Virus record (IMG/VR): IMGVR_UViG_3300023198_000445
Span: 1-21,280 of that record
Source: a virus
Reading direction: 5' to 3' (one strand)
DNA length: 21,280 bases
Shown here: positions 9,058 to 16,886 of the stretch, in pieces
Layout of the letters: every line of letters starts with the position of its first letter
How positions within the stretch are numbered: the stretch's first letter is position 1
Position numbers and translations under genes: made by a program
Notes under the pieces: generated by a model
Database searches by the model: none
What the model saw: the letters and a program-made list of their open reading frames with translations, nothing else
What the model was told of the DNA's origin: nothing

Positions 9058-12000
9058 ATGGCGTCTTGTGATATAACACCGGAAATTATAAATAGAGCTG
9101 GACAACCAGTGGATTCCCAACTTTGGAAAGATCTTTCAAAGATATATAATAACAGGGATTGGGTTAAGAAGATATATGAGGGGATCCATACTGATCATTT
9201 TATATCATGGTTTGGTGACTGGATTAATAATGCTGATGATTCTTCTTTAGTAGTAGATGAGAACGGAGAACCAAAGATTGCTAACTATGTTGAATATCTT
9301 GATGGAGAAGTGGTTCCTGTATTTTTAAATGTTAGAGATGAAACAACATATGCCGAGCTTAATGAAACAAATGGTGTAATAGAGGTTGGTGAGGATTTTA
9401 GTTCTGATTCAATGATGGTCATATATGATGACGATGGGGGCCAAGTTGATATAACCAAACAGGTATTAGTTCATTCCGATCCCAGAATACAAGCAGCGTA
9501 TGATGAATGGGGGTTGTTAATTACAAGTACGAATAATCCACTTGTGTGGGATGTACAAGATAAACTAGGACTCATTAATAAAGACAATCCGTGGGCCACT
9601 GATAGGAACGGTATTAAATTTAGGAGAAAGCAAGGTTTTAGTTTTGCTAAAGCAAAGAAGCTTGCCAAGGAAGCAACTGATATGGGGTATCCCTCTACAA
9701 CTAAGGAGGTACAAGCCACTTATGGTAGGCGATCAAAACACATTGTAATCGTAAGTAAGGATATCTCTCAACGAACTACGGGTAGAAATAATCTAGTTGA
9801 ACGATTTAGTCTCATGAAGAAGGATCGGGCAGAACTAGAAGAGAGATTCGATCTTCTATGGAAGGCACAGTCTAAGATGTCTGATTTAGAAAAATTACAC
9901 GCTAAAGTTACTGAGGCGTTTGAAGCACGTATTTCCATTATGGAGAAGCAATACAACTTTATAAAACGTCAGGACTTTGAAGAATTTCTAGATGATTACT
10001 TAGAGCAAAACAACATAAGCGATGCTCTGGTAAAAGCGGTGGAGTACTCTGGTAAGATAACACAACAGTTGTTCAACAAGTATGCTGATATGAAGAAGAA
10101 CAACGAACCTCTGACAGCAAAAGTGTTAGCGACATGGTCTGATTTTCTTGTAGCATATGATGTATTGGATGAATTACAAGATTTGATATTATCAGATCAA
10201 TCAATAATACAAAATGAAGAGGTAAGGGTAACATTAGATGACTCAATAAAGAAAAAGAACTTTCTTAAAAAACTATATTTTACAGAGGGTATTCCATTGA
10301 TGGCAAAGTGGTTAGCACCACACTACAATGGGATATATAAGAAGTTCGAGGATAAGATACGTGCAGAATATCGTAAGGAGTTTCATAGAAAGAAGAATAA
10401 AAGAAAATATGATGAAGACGTTGTCAGGAAAGATGAGACTCGTCAGGAGTATGTAGATCGACTTATGAAAAAGAATGAAGGTAAATTACGACAACAGACG
10501 GAAGACCTTCTAGAAGCAGAATTAGTTAAGGCTAGTAGAGATATAAGTGAACTATCACGTTGGATTGACAACATGTTAGATACCTCTGATCCAGTTGCGG
10601 CAGCTGTGGTTAACGCATTTGTCAAAGCGGACGAACAATCTCGAGCTGCAACTATTCGTAAACGTACAGAAGCTGTATCAAAAGTGGCAGCATATGAAAG
10701 GTTTAGGAAGAAAGGTAACTTTGAATCTTCTATCACATTTTATAAAAAGTTTTTAGAGTTTGATGAAAATGGAGCTGCTACACAGCACTTATTACGACCT
10801 TGGGTAAGTGATCTTATAGAAGAAGAACGGAGGCAATATAAAAGAATATACAAACAAGGTGAAGTAGACGATGTAGCTGTTATAGAACATGAGAAAGAAT
10901 TATTAGCTAGTGGTAGAAAAACTAAGGAGAAATCTAGGGCAGATAAGCAAAAACGTATGAGTGATAGTATTGCCAACTGGCGTAAACATCATATACGTAT
11001 ATATGAAGAGGAACGCGATGCTGCATTATCTGATTACATGAAATCTCTTGTTGATAAGATAGATCCACTCACTGGAGAAGTAATATTAACCCATGCAGAA
11101 TGGGCTGAGATTGAGAATAGTGTATTCATCTCAGGTCTTTCACCTAGGACACTAGCAAAAGAGGGTAAGATTTCAGATGAAGCAGTTGAGTTATTTCTAA
11201 CTTGGCGAGCAAAGAATACCTGGAAGTATTCAAATGTAAGAGACCAGTGGAAAAATCCTCAATGGGATGTTTTTATGAAAGAAGTGAATATCCCCACAGA
11301 CATACCCTATTATCAACAGGAAGAGATGTTGAGAGCATCGAAAGATCCAAATGCTGAATTCTACATGTATATCCTTGATATGGCAGATGAAGCAGATAAC
11401 ATGGTACCCCTCGCCTACAGGCTTGGTGGTAGACTTCCTGGAGTAGCAAAGAATCAGTCAGAGAGAATTAAAGAATCTCAAGATGCTTCTATCATAATGA
11501 AGCAAACGATGAATGCTAACATTAAACTTAGACCTGAGGATATAGAGCGTGGTGAAATGACACTCACGGATGAACAAGGTAATCCAATAATGTTCCTCCC
11601 CATTCACTATAGTAATAAGATAGAACTAGTCAATCAGTCATTTGACTTACCTGGTATATACTTTAGATATTGGGAATCTGCTAATGATTATAATATCAAA
11701 CGTCAGATACTACCAGAGATAGAAATGGCTAAGACATTTATAGAAAATAGGAAAGCCACTAAACGGAATTCCTTAGATCAAATAGTAATGTCTAAGTTAA
11801 CTATTAGAGGTAAGGGGAATATCGATGAAGAAGATAACACACGTACTGTACCTGCAGAAAAGGATAAGACCGCATTAGCAAAGCAATTTGCAGACTGGTT
11901 TGAAATGGCAGTGTATGGTAAGAAGTCGTTGCCTGGTACACTATGGCACGTGAAAGAGGATGTGGTATTAGATGTATCAAAAATGGTAGACTCTTTAAAT

Positions 12001-13203
12001 AGATATACTTCTATTAGTCTATTGGCCTTCAATGTCGTTCAGGCAGGGGCCAATGCAATACTTGCTGAAACTATACAGGCAATTGATGCATTTGCACATG
12101 AGCATGTTTCTATTAAGTCTTTAACAAAAGCCACAGGTAAATATTCTAAATGGTTACCAGCGATGGTAGGTGATTGGGGGGCCAGAGCCCCACATCATGT
12201 TGGTTCTCTACTTATAGAATGGGCCAATGTATTACATACTGATGTCACTGATGTAAACTTCTCTAAGAAAACTAAAGTAGGACAGTTGTTAGAGTTGAGT
12301 ACAACCTTTGCTTTGCAGAAGGCAGGGGAACACTGGGCACAGGGGCGGTTCTTATACGCCATGCTGGAAGAAAAGAGGGCATACAATGAGGCTGGTGAAG
12401 ACATTGGTTCTATGCTAGATAACTATTATGCCGAAGATGGTGTGCTTAAGATAAAGGACAACGTTAGTTTAGTTAAGTCCAAATGGACACAGAAGGATCA
12501 AGAGGTCTTTATGATTAAAGCTAGAGGTCTATTATCCAGAATGCACGGGGAATATTCTGATCTTGGTAGAGTGGCTATCCAAAGGATGGCAGTTGGGAAA
12601 CTAGCATATATGTTTCGTAAGTTTGTAGTACCTGGCTGGCGTCGTAGATATGGTCGTATGACATATATACAACGAATAGATCAGAATGTAGAAGGTAATT
12701 ACATCACTATGTTTAAGTTCCTTAATGAACTAAGGAAGGACTTAAAGATATTCCAAATGGCTCTAATGTCAGAGGAATGGGCAGCCTTAAGCGATCACGA
12801 GAAAGCGAACGTCAGACGTGCATTAGGGGAAGTTGTTTCTGTAATATCTGTTACTATCTTAGCAGGGGCTTTATATAAGGGGTTAGAAGGTGATGATGAA
12901 GATGATAGGCTACTAGCCTATTGGGCTTATCAGGCATATAGGTTGCAGACAGAACTCTTATTCTTCTCACCAAAGATTGATGAGGCCATGACTATTTTAC
13001 GATCACCTGCGGCGGCCATGTCAGTAGCTGAGAATGCTATTAGACTAATAGGTCAGATGGGAAATCCTGGTAAACGATATGAACGAGGCCCTTGGAAGGG
13101 GGAGCTTAAGATAAAAAAGACTGCTATTAATTTCGTACCTTTATACAAACAGTATTATAAGATGCGTGACGTTGAGGGCACGATAGCCTTCTTTAAAAAC
13201 TAG
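9058..13203 (+). CDS. Giant virion-associated protein, probable capsid cargo/ejected protein (1381 aa)
   Basis: I do not recognise a firm function. Its position directly behind the polymerase chain, its size and its C-terminal style (GPWKGELKIKKTAINFVPLYKQYY) match the large cargo proteins in crAss-like phage capsids, so delivery with the genome is inferred. Near the N terminus (about 48-145), FISWFGDW and SSLVVDENGEP, then VPVFLNV and GVIEVG, resemble the ends of the ART-PolyVal ADP-ribosyltransferase-like domain, but the usual central YHGT part is missing. Residues about 250-650 are Lys/Glu-rich and helical, probably coiled coil. Hydrophobic segments lie near 983-1010 (SISLLAFNVVQAGANAILAE) and 1252-1272 (VVSVISVTILAGALY) and may contact membrane. 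The ATG lies 6 bases after the preceding stop, in the same frame, without a Shine-Dalgarno. It ends with TAG, with an in-frame TGA five codons further on, before a strong terminator. Confidence 0.85.
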   Translation: MASCDITPEIINRAGQPVDSQLWKDLSKIYNNRDWVKKIYEGIHTDHFISWFGDWINNADDSSLVVDENGEPKIANYVEYLDGEVVPVFLNVRDETTYAELNETNGVIEVGEDFSSDSMMVIYDDDGGQVDITKQVLVHSDPRIQAAYDEWGLLITSTNNPLVWDVQDKLGLINKDNPWATDRNGIKFRRKQGFSFAKAKKLAKEATDMGYPSTTKEVQATYGRRSKHIVIVSKDISQRTTGRNNLVERFSLMKKDRAELEERFDLLWKAQSKMSDLEKLHAKVTEAFEARISIMEKQYNFIKRQDFEEFLDDYLEQNNISDALVKAVEYSGKITQQLFNKYADMKKNNEPLTAKVLATWSDFLVAYDVLDELQDLILSDQSIIQNEEVRVTLDDSIKKKNFLKKLYFTEGIPLMAKWLAPHYNGIYKKFEDKIRAEYRKEFHRKKNKRKYDEDVVRKDETRQEYVDRLMKKNEGKLRQQTEDLLEAELVKASRDISELSRWIDNMLDTSDPVAAAVVNAFVKADEQSRAATIRKRTEAVSKVAAYERFRKKGNFESSITFYKKFLEFDENGAATQHLLRPWVSDLIEEERRQYKRIYKQGEVDDVAVIEHEKELLASGRKTKEKSRADKQKRMSDSIANWRKHHIRIYEEERDAALSDYMKSLVDKIDPLTGEVILTHAEWAEIENSVFISGLSPRTLAKEGKISDEAVELFLTWRAKNTWKYSNVRDQWKNPQWDVFMKEVNIPTDIPYYQQEEMLRASKDPNAEFYMYILDMADEADNMVPLAYRLGGRLPGVAKNQSERIKESQDASIIMKQTMNANIKLRPEDIERGEMTLTDEQGNPIMFLPIHYSNKIELVNQSFDLPGIYFRYWESANDYNIKRQILPEIEMAKTFIENRKATKRNSLDQIVMSKLTIRGKGNIDEEDNTRTVPAEKDKTALAKQFADWFEMAVYGKKSLPGTLWHVKEDVVLDVSKMVDSLNRYTSISLLAFNVVQAGANAILAETIQAIDAFAHEHVSIKSLTKATGKYSKWLPAMVGDWGARAPHHVGSLLIEWANVLHTDVTDVNFSKKTKVGQLLELSTTFALQKAGEHWAQGRFLYAMLEEKRAYNEAGEDIGSMLDNYYAEDGVLKIKDNVSLVKSKWTQKDQEVFMIKARGLLSRMHGEYSDLGRVAIQRMAVGKLAYMFRKFVVPGWRRRYGRMTYIQRIDQNVEGNYITMFKFLNELRKDLKIFQMALMSEEWAALSDHEKANVRRALGEVVSVISVTILAGALYKGLEGDDEDDRLLAYWAYQAYRLQTELLFFSPKIDEAMTILRSPAAAMSVAENAIRLIGQMGNPGKRYERGPWKGELKIKKTAINFVPLYKQYYKMRDVEGTIAFFKN

Positions 13204-13239
13204 CTCGAAGCCAGGGGTTGAAAAAAGTGAATTAAAGGG

Positions 13240-13266
13240 AATGAGGTCTAACAGACCTCATTTTTT
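13240..13266 (+). terminator. Intrinsic terminator of the giant rightward genes
   Basis: A perfect 10-bp stem, AATGAGGTCT / AGACCTCATT, with a 3-base loop is followed at once by a run of T on the + strand. It lies 36 bases after the stop of the 1381-aa gene and should end the late giant-gene transcript. Confidence 0.9.
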
Positions 13267-13280
13267 ATTCCCCCTAAATG

Positions 13281-13308
13281 TAAAAACCTATGGTGAACAG
13301 CCATAAGT
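13281..13308 (-). terminator. Intrinsic terminator of the leftward module, directly after the tRNA
   Basis: On the minus strand an 8-bp stem, ACTTATGG / CCATAGGT (one wobble), with the 7-base loop CTGTTCA is followed by TTTTT. It begins two bases after the 3' end of the tRNA, so it probably ends the whole leftward transcript. It faces the rightward terminator across a short gap, insulating the two convergent blocks. Confidence 0.75.
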
Positions 13309-13310
13309 AG

Positions 13311-13382
13311 TAGTCCTGCCCAGGTTCGAACTGGGGACCTTCTCCATATCAGGGAGATGCTCTACCACTGAGCTACAGGACT
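13311..13382 (-). tRNA. tRNA-Ile (anticodon GAT)
   Basis: A full 72-nt cloverleaf on the minus strand. The 7-bp acceptor is AGTCCTG/CAGGACT, the D stem GCTC/GAGC, the anticodon stem TCTCC/GGAGA with loop CTGATAT (anticodon GAT), the variable loop 5 nt, the T stem CCCAG/CTGGG with loop TTCGAAC, and the discriminator base A. The 3' CCA is not encoded and would have to be added by the host enzyme. No intron is seen. It is the last element of the leftward module, after the zinc-ribbon/coiled-coil gene, and is followed by a terminator, so it is probably cut out of the 3' end of the long leftward transcript. Confidence 0.95.
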
Positions 13383-13433
13383 GTGAGGATGCCCGTAGAG
13401 GCCCTTTTAAGGCCCATACAGGCACTATCTCAC
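13383..13433 (-). other. Long imperfect hairpin abutting the 5' end of the tRNA
   Basis: On the minus strand the ends GTGAG and CTCAC pair. Inside them TGCC-t-GTA pairs with TAC-g-GGCA, and further in GGCC pairs with GGCC around a short A/T-rich loop. The hairpin fills nearly the whole gap between the stop of the zinc-ribbon/coiled-coil gene and the first tRNA base, ending exactly at the tRNA 5' end. It may act in transcript processing or 3'-end protection; that is inference. Confidence 0.5.
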
Positions 13434-13448
13434 ATTAGTGGTATCTTA

Positions 13449-14450
13449 CTACCATCCCATCCAATGTACGGCAGATGGACGCCTAAGGGCTTCATTCGCT
13501 TCATCTACCTTTTCAACGGTATTTTTAGCGTACTTACCTTTTCTCCACCAAGGCTTAGCTTTGATGGTGCTCTTTGGGTAAGAATTAGAGATTTCATCTA
13601 CGCGTTTCTGCTTAGCTTCCTTCTCTTCTTCCAGTTTAAGTTGTTCTGACCGAGCAGCTACTTTGTTCCAGAACTTCTTCATACGAGGAGTACTGGCTTC
13701 TTTAGCTTCTTCAATAACATTATTGAGTTCTTCTACTTGAGACTTCAAGTCAACGATCTCCTGCTTCCTTGCTTCCTCAACTTCAGCGTCGGTTTTATTT
13801 TCTTCGAGTTTTTGAATTTCTTCTACTAACTCATCAATCTTATTTTCGTTGTCTTCAATAACTTTAGCGTACTCTTTACGTGTTTCAGTCAATTCCTTCT
13901 GATAGCGTTCACGTACATCACGTTTGGCATCAGTTATATCTTGAACATGAGTACTGTTAACAATTTTTAAAGTGTTTGTAATTTTGTCAAGTTTAAACTT
14001 AGTGTTGTCGAGTTCTTTTTCTAACTCAACATTATCTACCTTAAGAGTTTTAGCTTCTTCCTTGCGGATATTAGCAATTATAGTATCCAAGTTACGATAT
14101 TCAACTTTTGGCCCTGCAGTAACTCCTTCGAGACAATGATCACATTCATAGCAAAATCTGTTGGAGCCATTGCTTGTATACCCACAACTTGGACATGTAC
14201 GATCTACTTCATTAGAATGAAGTACCATGACTTTTTGGTCATCAGGAATAACGGGGACTTTTGACTTTTCAGTGTTAAGTTGACTAGTCAAATCTGAATT
14301 CTGCTTTTGCAGATGTTGGATAGTTTGTTTATGTGCACCGATAGTCTGGTCTTTGTCACTGATACTACGCTCAAGAACAACGCTCATGAGTTTATCAGCA
14401 GGCACTTCAATACCCTTAGGGGTAGACTTTACTTCTTTATTGTTAGACAT
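13449..14450 (-). CDS. Zinc-ribbon and coiled-coil protein (333 aa), unknown function
   Basis: Not recognised as a named family. A C4-type zinc ribbon is visible: CPSCG (C86, C89), then FCYECDHC (C100, C103, C106), flanked by coiled-coil stretches at about 36-62 and 125-275 that are very rich in Lys, Glu and Asp. The C-terminal 50 residues are basic (KPWWRKGKYAK) and end in HWMGW. An RNA- or DNA-binding scaffold is possible, but this is inference. The ATG at 14450 is chosen; an upstream TTG at 14459 in the same frame is weaker and would almost touch the preceding stop. It follows the 175-aa gene by 10 bases and is the last protein gene before the tRNA. It ends with tandem stops TAG TAA. Confidence 0.8.
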   Translation of the reverse strand: MSNNKEVKSTPKGIEVPADKLMSVVLERSISDKDQTIGAHKQTIQHLQKQNSDLTSQLNTEKSKVPVIPDDQKVMVLHSNEVDRTCPSCGYTSNGSNRFCYECDHCLEGVTAGPKVEYRNLDTIIANIRKEEAKTLKVDNVELEKELDNTKFKLDKITNTLKIVNSTHVQDITDAKRDVRERYQKELTETRKEYAKVIEDNENKIDELVEEIQKLEENKTDAEVEEARKQEIVDLKSQVEELNNVIEEAKEASTPRMKKFWNKVAARSEQLKLEEEKEAKQKRVDEISNSYPKSTIKAKPWWRKGKYAKNTVEKVDEANEALRRPSAVHWMGW

Positions 14451-14460
14451 TTTTATCAAA

Positions 14461-14988
14461 TTATAAAGTTACGAAATAATCTTTAATAGTAATCTGAGTA
14501 TTCAGATTGGCGACTACAGTGTCGTAGTCAGATACAGCCATTACAGCGACACGAGCTGTAAGGTCCTCAGTTAGGCATCTTTTACGCCATGAAATATCAT
14601 TAAGACCAAGTGCTCTGTTAGCAGCTCGCCTTGCATACATTCCACATTGTAGTTCTGTGTTTTCATTGAATGCCTTAGTAGCTTTTTCTTCATCTTCTGT
14701 AAAACTTTGAACACTAGTATTACAATAACCTTTCACAATAGAATAAATGTCATCGATTTCTTGTAACTGATTATATAAAGGTACCAACTTTTTCATATTT
14801 GCTAAATCGGTAGACCTTTCGGTTCTATATTCTATAGTTTTTTCATCTGTTTCTAATTGCCTTTCGATTTCAGCATCCAGTAAAGCTTCAAGCTCTCCTT
14901 GAGCTTTTTCAAACTGGTTTACAAACTGACGTTTGATAGAATCAACTAACTTTGTTACTTGCTTGTCATTAAATAAATTTACTCTCAT
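14461..14988 (-). CDS. Helical hypothetical protein (175 aa)
   Basis: Not recognised. The sequence is largely alpha-helical: residues 1-70 form an amphipathic, charged helix region (SIKRQFVNQFEKAQGELEALL), and the C-terminal half has GMYARRAANRALGL and a short beta-like tail ITIKDYFVTL. No signal peptide, membrane segment or catalytic motif is visible. The start is the ATG at 14988, first in the frame, preceded by AT-rich DNA without a Shine-Dalgarno. It is the first gene after the terminator at 15056-15082, so it probably starts a short transcript together with the zinc-ribbon/coiled-coil gene and the tRNA. Confidence 0.75.
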   Translation of the reverse strand: MRVNLFNDKQVTKLVDSIKRQFVNQFEKAQGELEALLDAEIERQLETDEKTIEYRTERSTDLANMKKLVPLYNQLQEIDDIYSIVKGYCNTSVQSFTEDEEKATKAFNENTELQCGMYARRAANRALGLNDISWRKRCLTEDLTARVAVMAVSDYDTVVANLNTQITIKDYFVTL

Positions 14989-15055
14989 TATTTGTTAGAT
15001 TTAAATGTTATATAAGGTATATATATTTATCGACATATTTGGTAATATTTGGAAT
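14989..15055 (-). promoter_or_regulatory. Possible promoter region for the 175-aa gene, zinc-ribbon gene and tRNA
   Basis: This 67-base gap lies between a strong leftward terminator and the next leftward gene. It is extremely AT-rich and contains TATATATACC and TTATATAAC on the minus strand. TACCTTAT partly fits the Bacteroides -7 box (TAnnTTTG), but no clear -33 box is seen. The case rests mainly on position: genes downstream of a terminator need their own promoter or read-through. Confidence 0.3.
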
Positions 15056-15082
15056 AAAAAAAGGGGATGCTATTGCACCCCC
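15056..15082 (-). terminator. Intrinsic terminator overlapping the 3' end of the 119-aa gene
   Basis: On the minus strand GGGGGTGC / GCATCCCC forms an 8-bp stem (one wobble) around the loop AATA, followed by seven T. The stem includes the last codons and the TAG stop of the 119-aa gene. It should end transcription from the upstream nuclease genes at least in part. Confidence 0.88.
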
Positions 15083-15429
15083 ATATTGTAGATCTCTTCG
15101 AATATATCGAAGTCGTCTTCAGGTCCTAGTGGAGGTTTAAAACTACCATTCCAGAAGCTCTTAGCTATTTCCCAATAGTCATCAGATACTTCGTGGTATT
15201 GACTAGTTATTATTCTCCAGTAATCATTTGCAAAATCTATAGGTACTTCGTATACTTCTTCAGTATTCTCGAAGATCAATAGGATCTTGTCATCAAGTTC
15301 AGGTCTATATAGGTCTCCTATGAAGGCCCCTTTAAACCCCAATGTTGTTAAAATATCGTTAGATTTGATACCCTTTCCATAAAATGCCATAGGCATTATT
15401 AACCATGTTGTTTTATTTAAAAGGCTCAT
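15070..15429 (-). CDS. Small hypothetical protein (119 aa)
   Basis: Not recognised. The protein begins MSLLNKTTWLIMPMAFYGKG and has an acidic, aromatic C-terminal half (DDYWEIAKSFWNGSF, then PEDDFDIFEEIYNMG). No membrane segment or catalytic motif is clear. The ATG at 15429 is chosen because it lies one base after the stop of the upstream nuclease gene (TAA-T-ATG), typical of translational coupling; a TTG five codons upstream would overlap that gene. Its last codons and TAG stop form one arm of a transcription terminator. Position suggests a role linked to the nuclease/recombination genes, but nothing in the sequence proves this. Confidence 0.75.
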   Translation of the reverse strand: MSLLNKTTWLIMPMAFYGKGIKSNDILTTLGFKGAFIGDLYRPELDDKILLIFENTEEVYEVPIDFANDYWRIITSQYHEVSDDYWEIAKSFWNGSFKPPLGPEDDFDIFEEIYNMGVQ

Positions 15430-15430
15430 A

Positions 15431-16411
15431 TTATATTTTCTCAACTAATATGTTGTCTATATAGTATAGTATATCATGATCCCATGCATCATTGTCGAAG
15501 TGCCATTTCAATGTGTCCATTAGACCCATTATTTCAGTAGCGCCTTCATTCAGCTTTTTATCAGTAACATCAAATACTTTTACTTCATATGGGTATGCAG
15601 TACCTACCACTACAATGTAGGTTTCTTTTACCCAATCATCTAATGAAATTTTAAGTGTATTTTTGAAGTACCAATGTACAGCCATCCAATAGAATGCAAG
15701 CTGTCTATGATATGAATACTCGTTTACTTTCTCTCTGAAAGAGTAAATGTGTGAAGAAGTTTTAAGGTCCACTAGTTGGACCTTTTTGTTTTCGTAATCT
15801 ATGACAATTCTATCCAACATAGATTTACATTTTAAGCCATTTGGGTATGTCCAATATATAGAGAATTCATTTTGTACAAATAATTTGTCTGAATTCCCAA
15901 ACACCGTATGCTCATCGTTGAATAAAAGTTCTCGTGCTTTAATATGTTCACGCAAATTTACTTTCATTTCATTTAATGTTGTGAGCATTGATGATGGTAA
16001 TACCTTTTGTATTGGAGATATTTTAATAAATTTTATATATTCGGTATATTGTTTCTCAAGTGTTTTGGCTTTATCTAAAACTTTGTCATCAGATTCTTTA
16101 GTAGTATATGCCTTTCTATAGGCACTTACTAACTTCTCATCTTTTTTACCTTTCTTTAACCTGGCGAATGAGTCACAGAACTCCTTCTGTTGTGCACTCT
16201 TAGGTTTTGAATAACTTAGGAAAGTATATTCTTTATCAAATTCCTCTGGTTCGAGGATGTACATATGTATTTGCTGACCCTTCTCAAAGTAGGTTTTAGT
16301 GGATTCTTCTATTAACCCATCGAATTTCATCTTGAAATACTTTGGAGATCCCTTACTCAACCATGATAAGGAAGAGTTACTTACAGCTTTTACATCGTAA
16401 TAATCTTTCAT
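15431..16411 (-). CDS. PD-(D/E)XK exonuclease, exonuclease VIII/RecE-like (DUF3799-type, 326 aa)
   Basis: Likely a 5'-3' double-strand exonuclease that makes single-stranded tails for annealing recombination. The N terminus has the family pattern: a serine-rich start (VSNSSLSWLS), then GQQIHMYILEPEEF (G45, H49, E54), as in RecE-type nucleases. The core is CKSMLDRIVID (D200) and QLVDLKTSS (D215, K217), followed by YHRQLAFYWMAV (Q237, Y241), the QxxxY motif of RecB/AddB-like nucleases. All catalytic residues are present, so it should be active. The length suits the C-terminal domain of RecE. The ATG overlaps the stop of the upstream DUF1064-like gene by one base (TAATG). With the Sak4-like ATPase and SSB-like protein of the same module it would complete a recombination set. 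Confidence 0.85.
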   Translation of the reverse strand: MKDYYDVKAVSNSSLSWLSKGSPKYFKMKFDGLIEESTKTYFEKGQQIHMYILEPEEFDKEYTFLSYSKPKSAQQKEFCDSFARLKKGKKDEKLVSAYRKAYTTKESDDKVLDKAKTLEKQYTEYIKFIKISPIQKVLPSSMLTTLNEMKVNLREHIKARELLFNDEHTVFGNSDKLFVQNEFSIYWTYPNGLKCKSMLDRIVIDYENKKVQLVDLKTSSHIYSFREKVNEYSYHRQLAFYWMAVHWYFKNTLKISLDDWVKETYIVVVGTAYPYEVKVFDVTDKKLNEGATEIMGLMDTLKWHFDNDAWDHDILYYIDNILVEKI

Positions 16412-16875
16412 TACTTCCCAATATTTTTAATAAGTTCAACTACCTCTTCTGTTTGCTTCTGGTTACGTGGCATATATAGCACGGACGTATTCTTAGTATC
16501 GTATAAGTGTTTCTTAAACAGCTTCCAACGTAATGGGAATGCATCATTAGGATTCCCTTTAGTCTCGATAATAAACTTGTGTCCTCTATGTTTGCCAACG
16601 AAGTCAGGTGTGTATGTTATAGCTCTAACTAGTGGTCTTTGTGGACCAAAGTATCGCTCACCCTTCTTTTTATAAAGCTCCCAGCTTTCGTTCTCGAATT
16701 TAAATGAGGGCATTAACTCATATTTAACTTTCTCGTATTGGAATTTAATGTTAGCTTCTTTTAATTTCTTATAGCAATGTAATTCAAGTTTGCTTTTAAA
16801 AGTTATACCATGATATTCAAGAATAGTAGCATTACGAACCTTCTTGTTCGGTGTTGCTTTCTTCTTTCTTCTCAT
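16411..16875 (-). CDS. PD-(D/E)XK endonuclease, DUF1064-like (154 aa)
   Basis: A small phage nuclease. The pattern GITFKSKLELHCYKKL (E31), then a hydrophobic stretch, YTPDF (D91) and IIETKG (E104, K106) gives the order E...D...ExK of the PD-(D/E)XK fold. It matches DUF1064, whose sequences read F.SK.E...Y..L and Y..DF......VE.KG. In this family a Holliday-junction or branched-DNA role has been proposed; for this protein it is inference. The N terminus is strongly basic (RRKKKATPNKK) and could bind DNA. The ATG at 16875 lies 11 bases after the preceding stop, without a Shine-Dalgarno; the TAA stop overlaps the next ATG. Confidence 0.78.
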   Translation of the reverse strand: MRRKKKATPNKKVRNATILEYHGITFKSKLELHCYKKLKEANIKFQYEKVKYELMPSFKFENESWELYKKKGERYFGPQRPLVRAITYTPDFVGKHRGHKFIIETKGNPNDAFPLRWKLFKKHLYDTKNTSVLYMPRNQKQTEEVVELIKNIGK

Positions 16876-16886
16876 TTATAATTCTT

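Noticed and set aside
13383-13649. An 88-codon + strand frame downstream of the tRNA
   Set aside because: It lies antisense to the hairpin and to the C terminus of the zinc-ribbon/coiled-coil gene and has no supporting signals.
14451-14459. TTG as start of the zinc-ribbon/coiled-coil gene; likewise TTG starts of the 119-aa and DUF4406-like genes
   Set aside because: In each case an ATG follows within five codons and fits the spacing to the upstream stop better.
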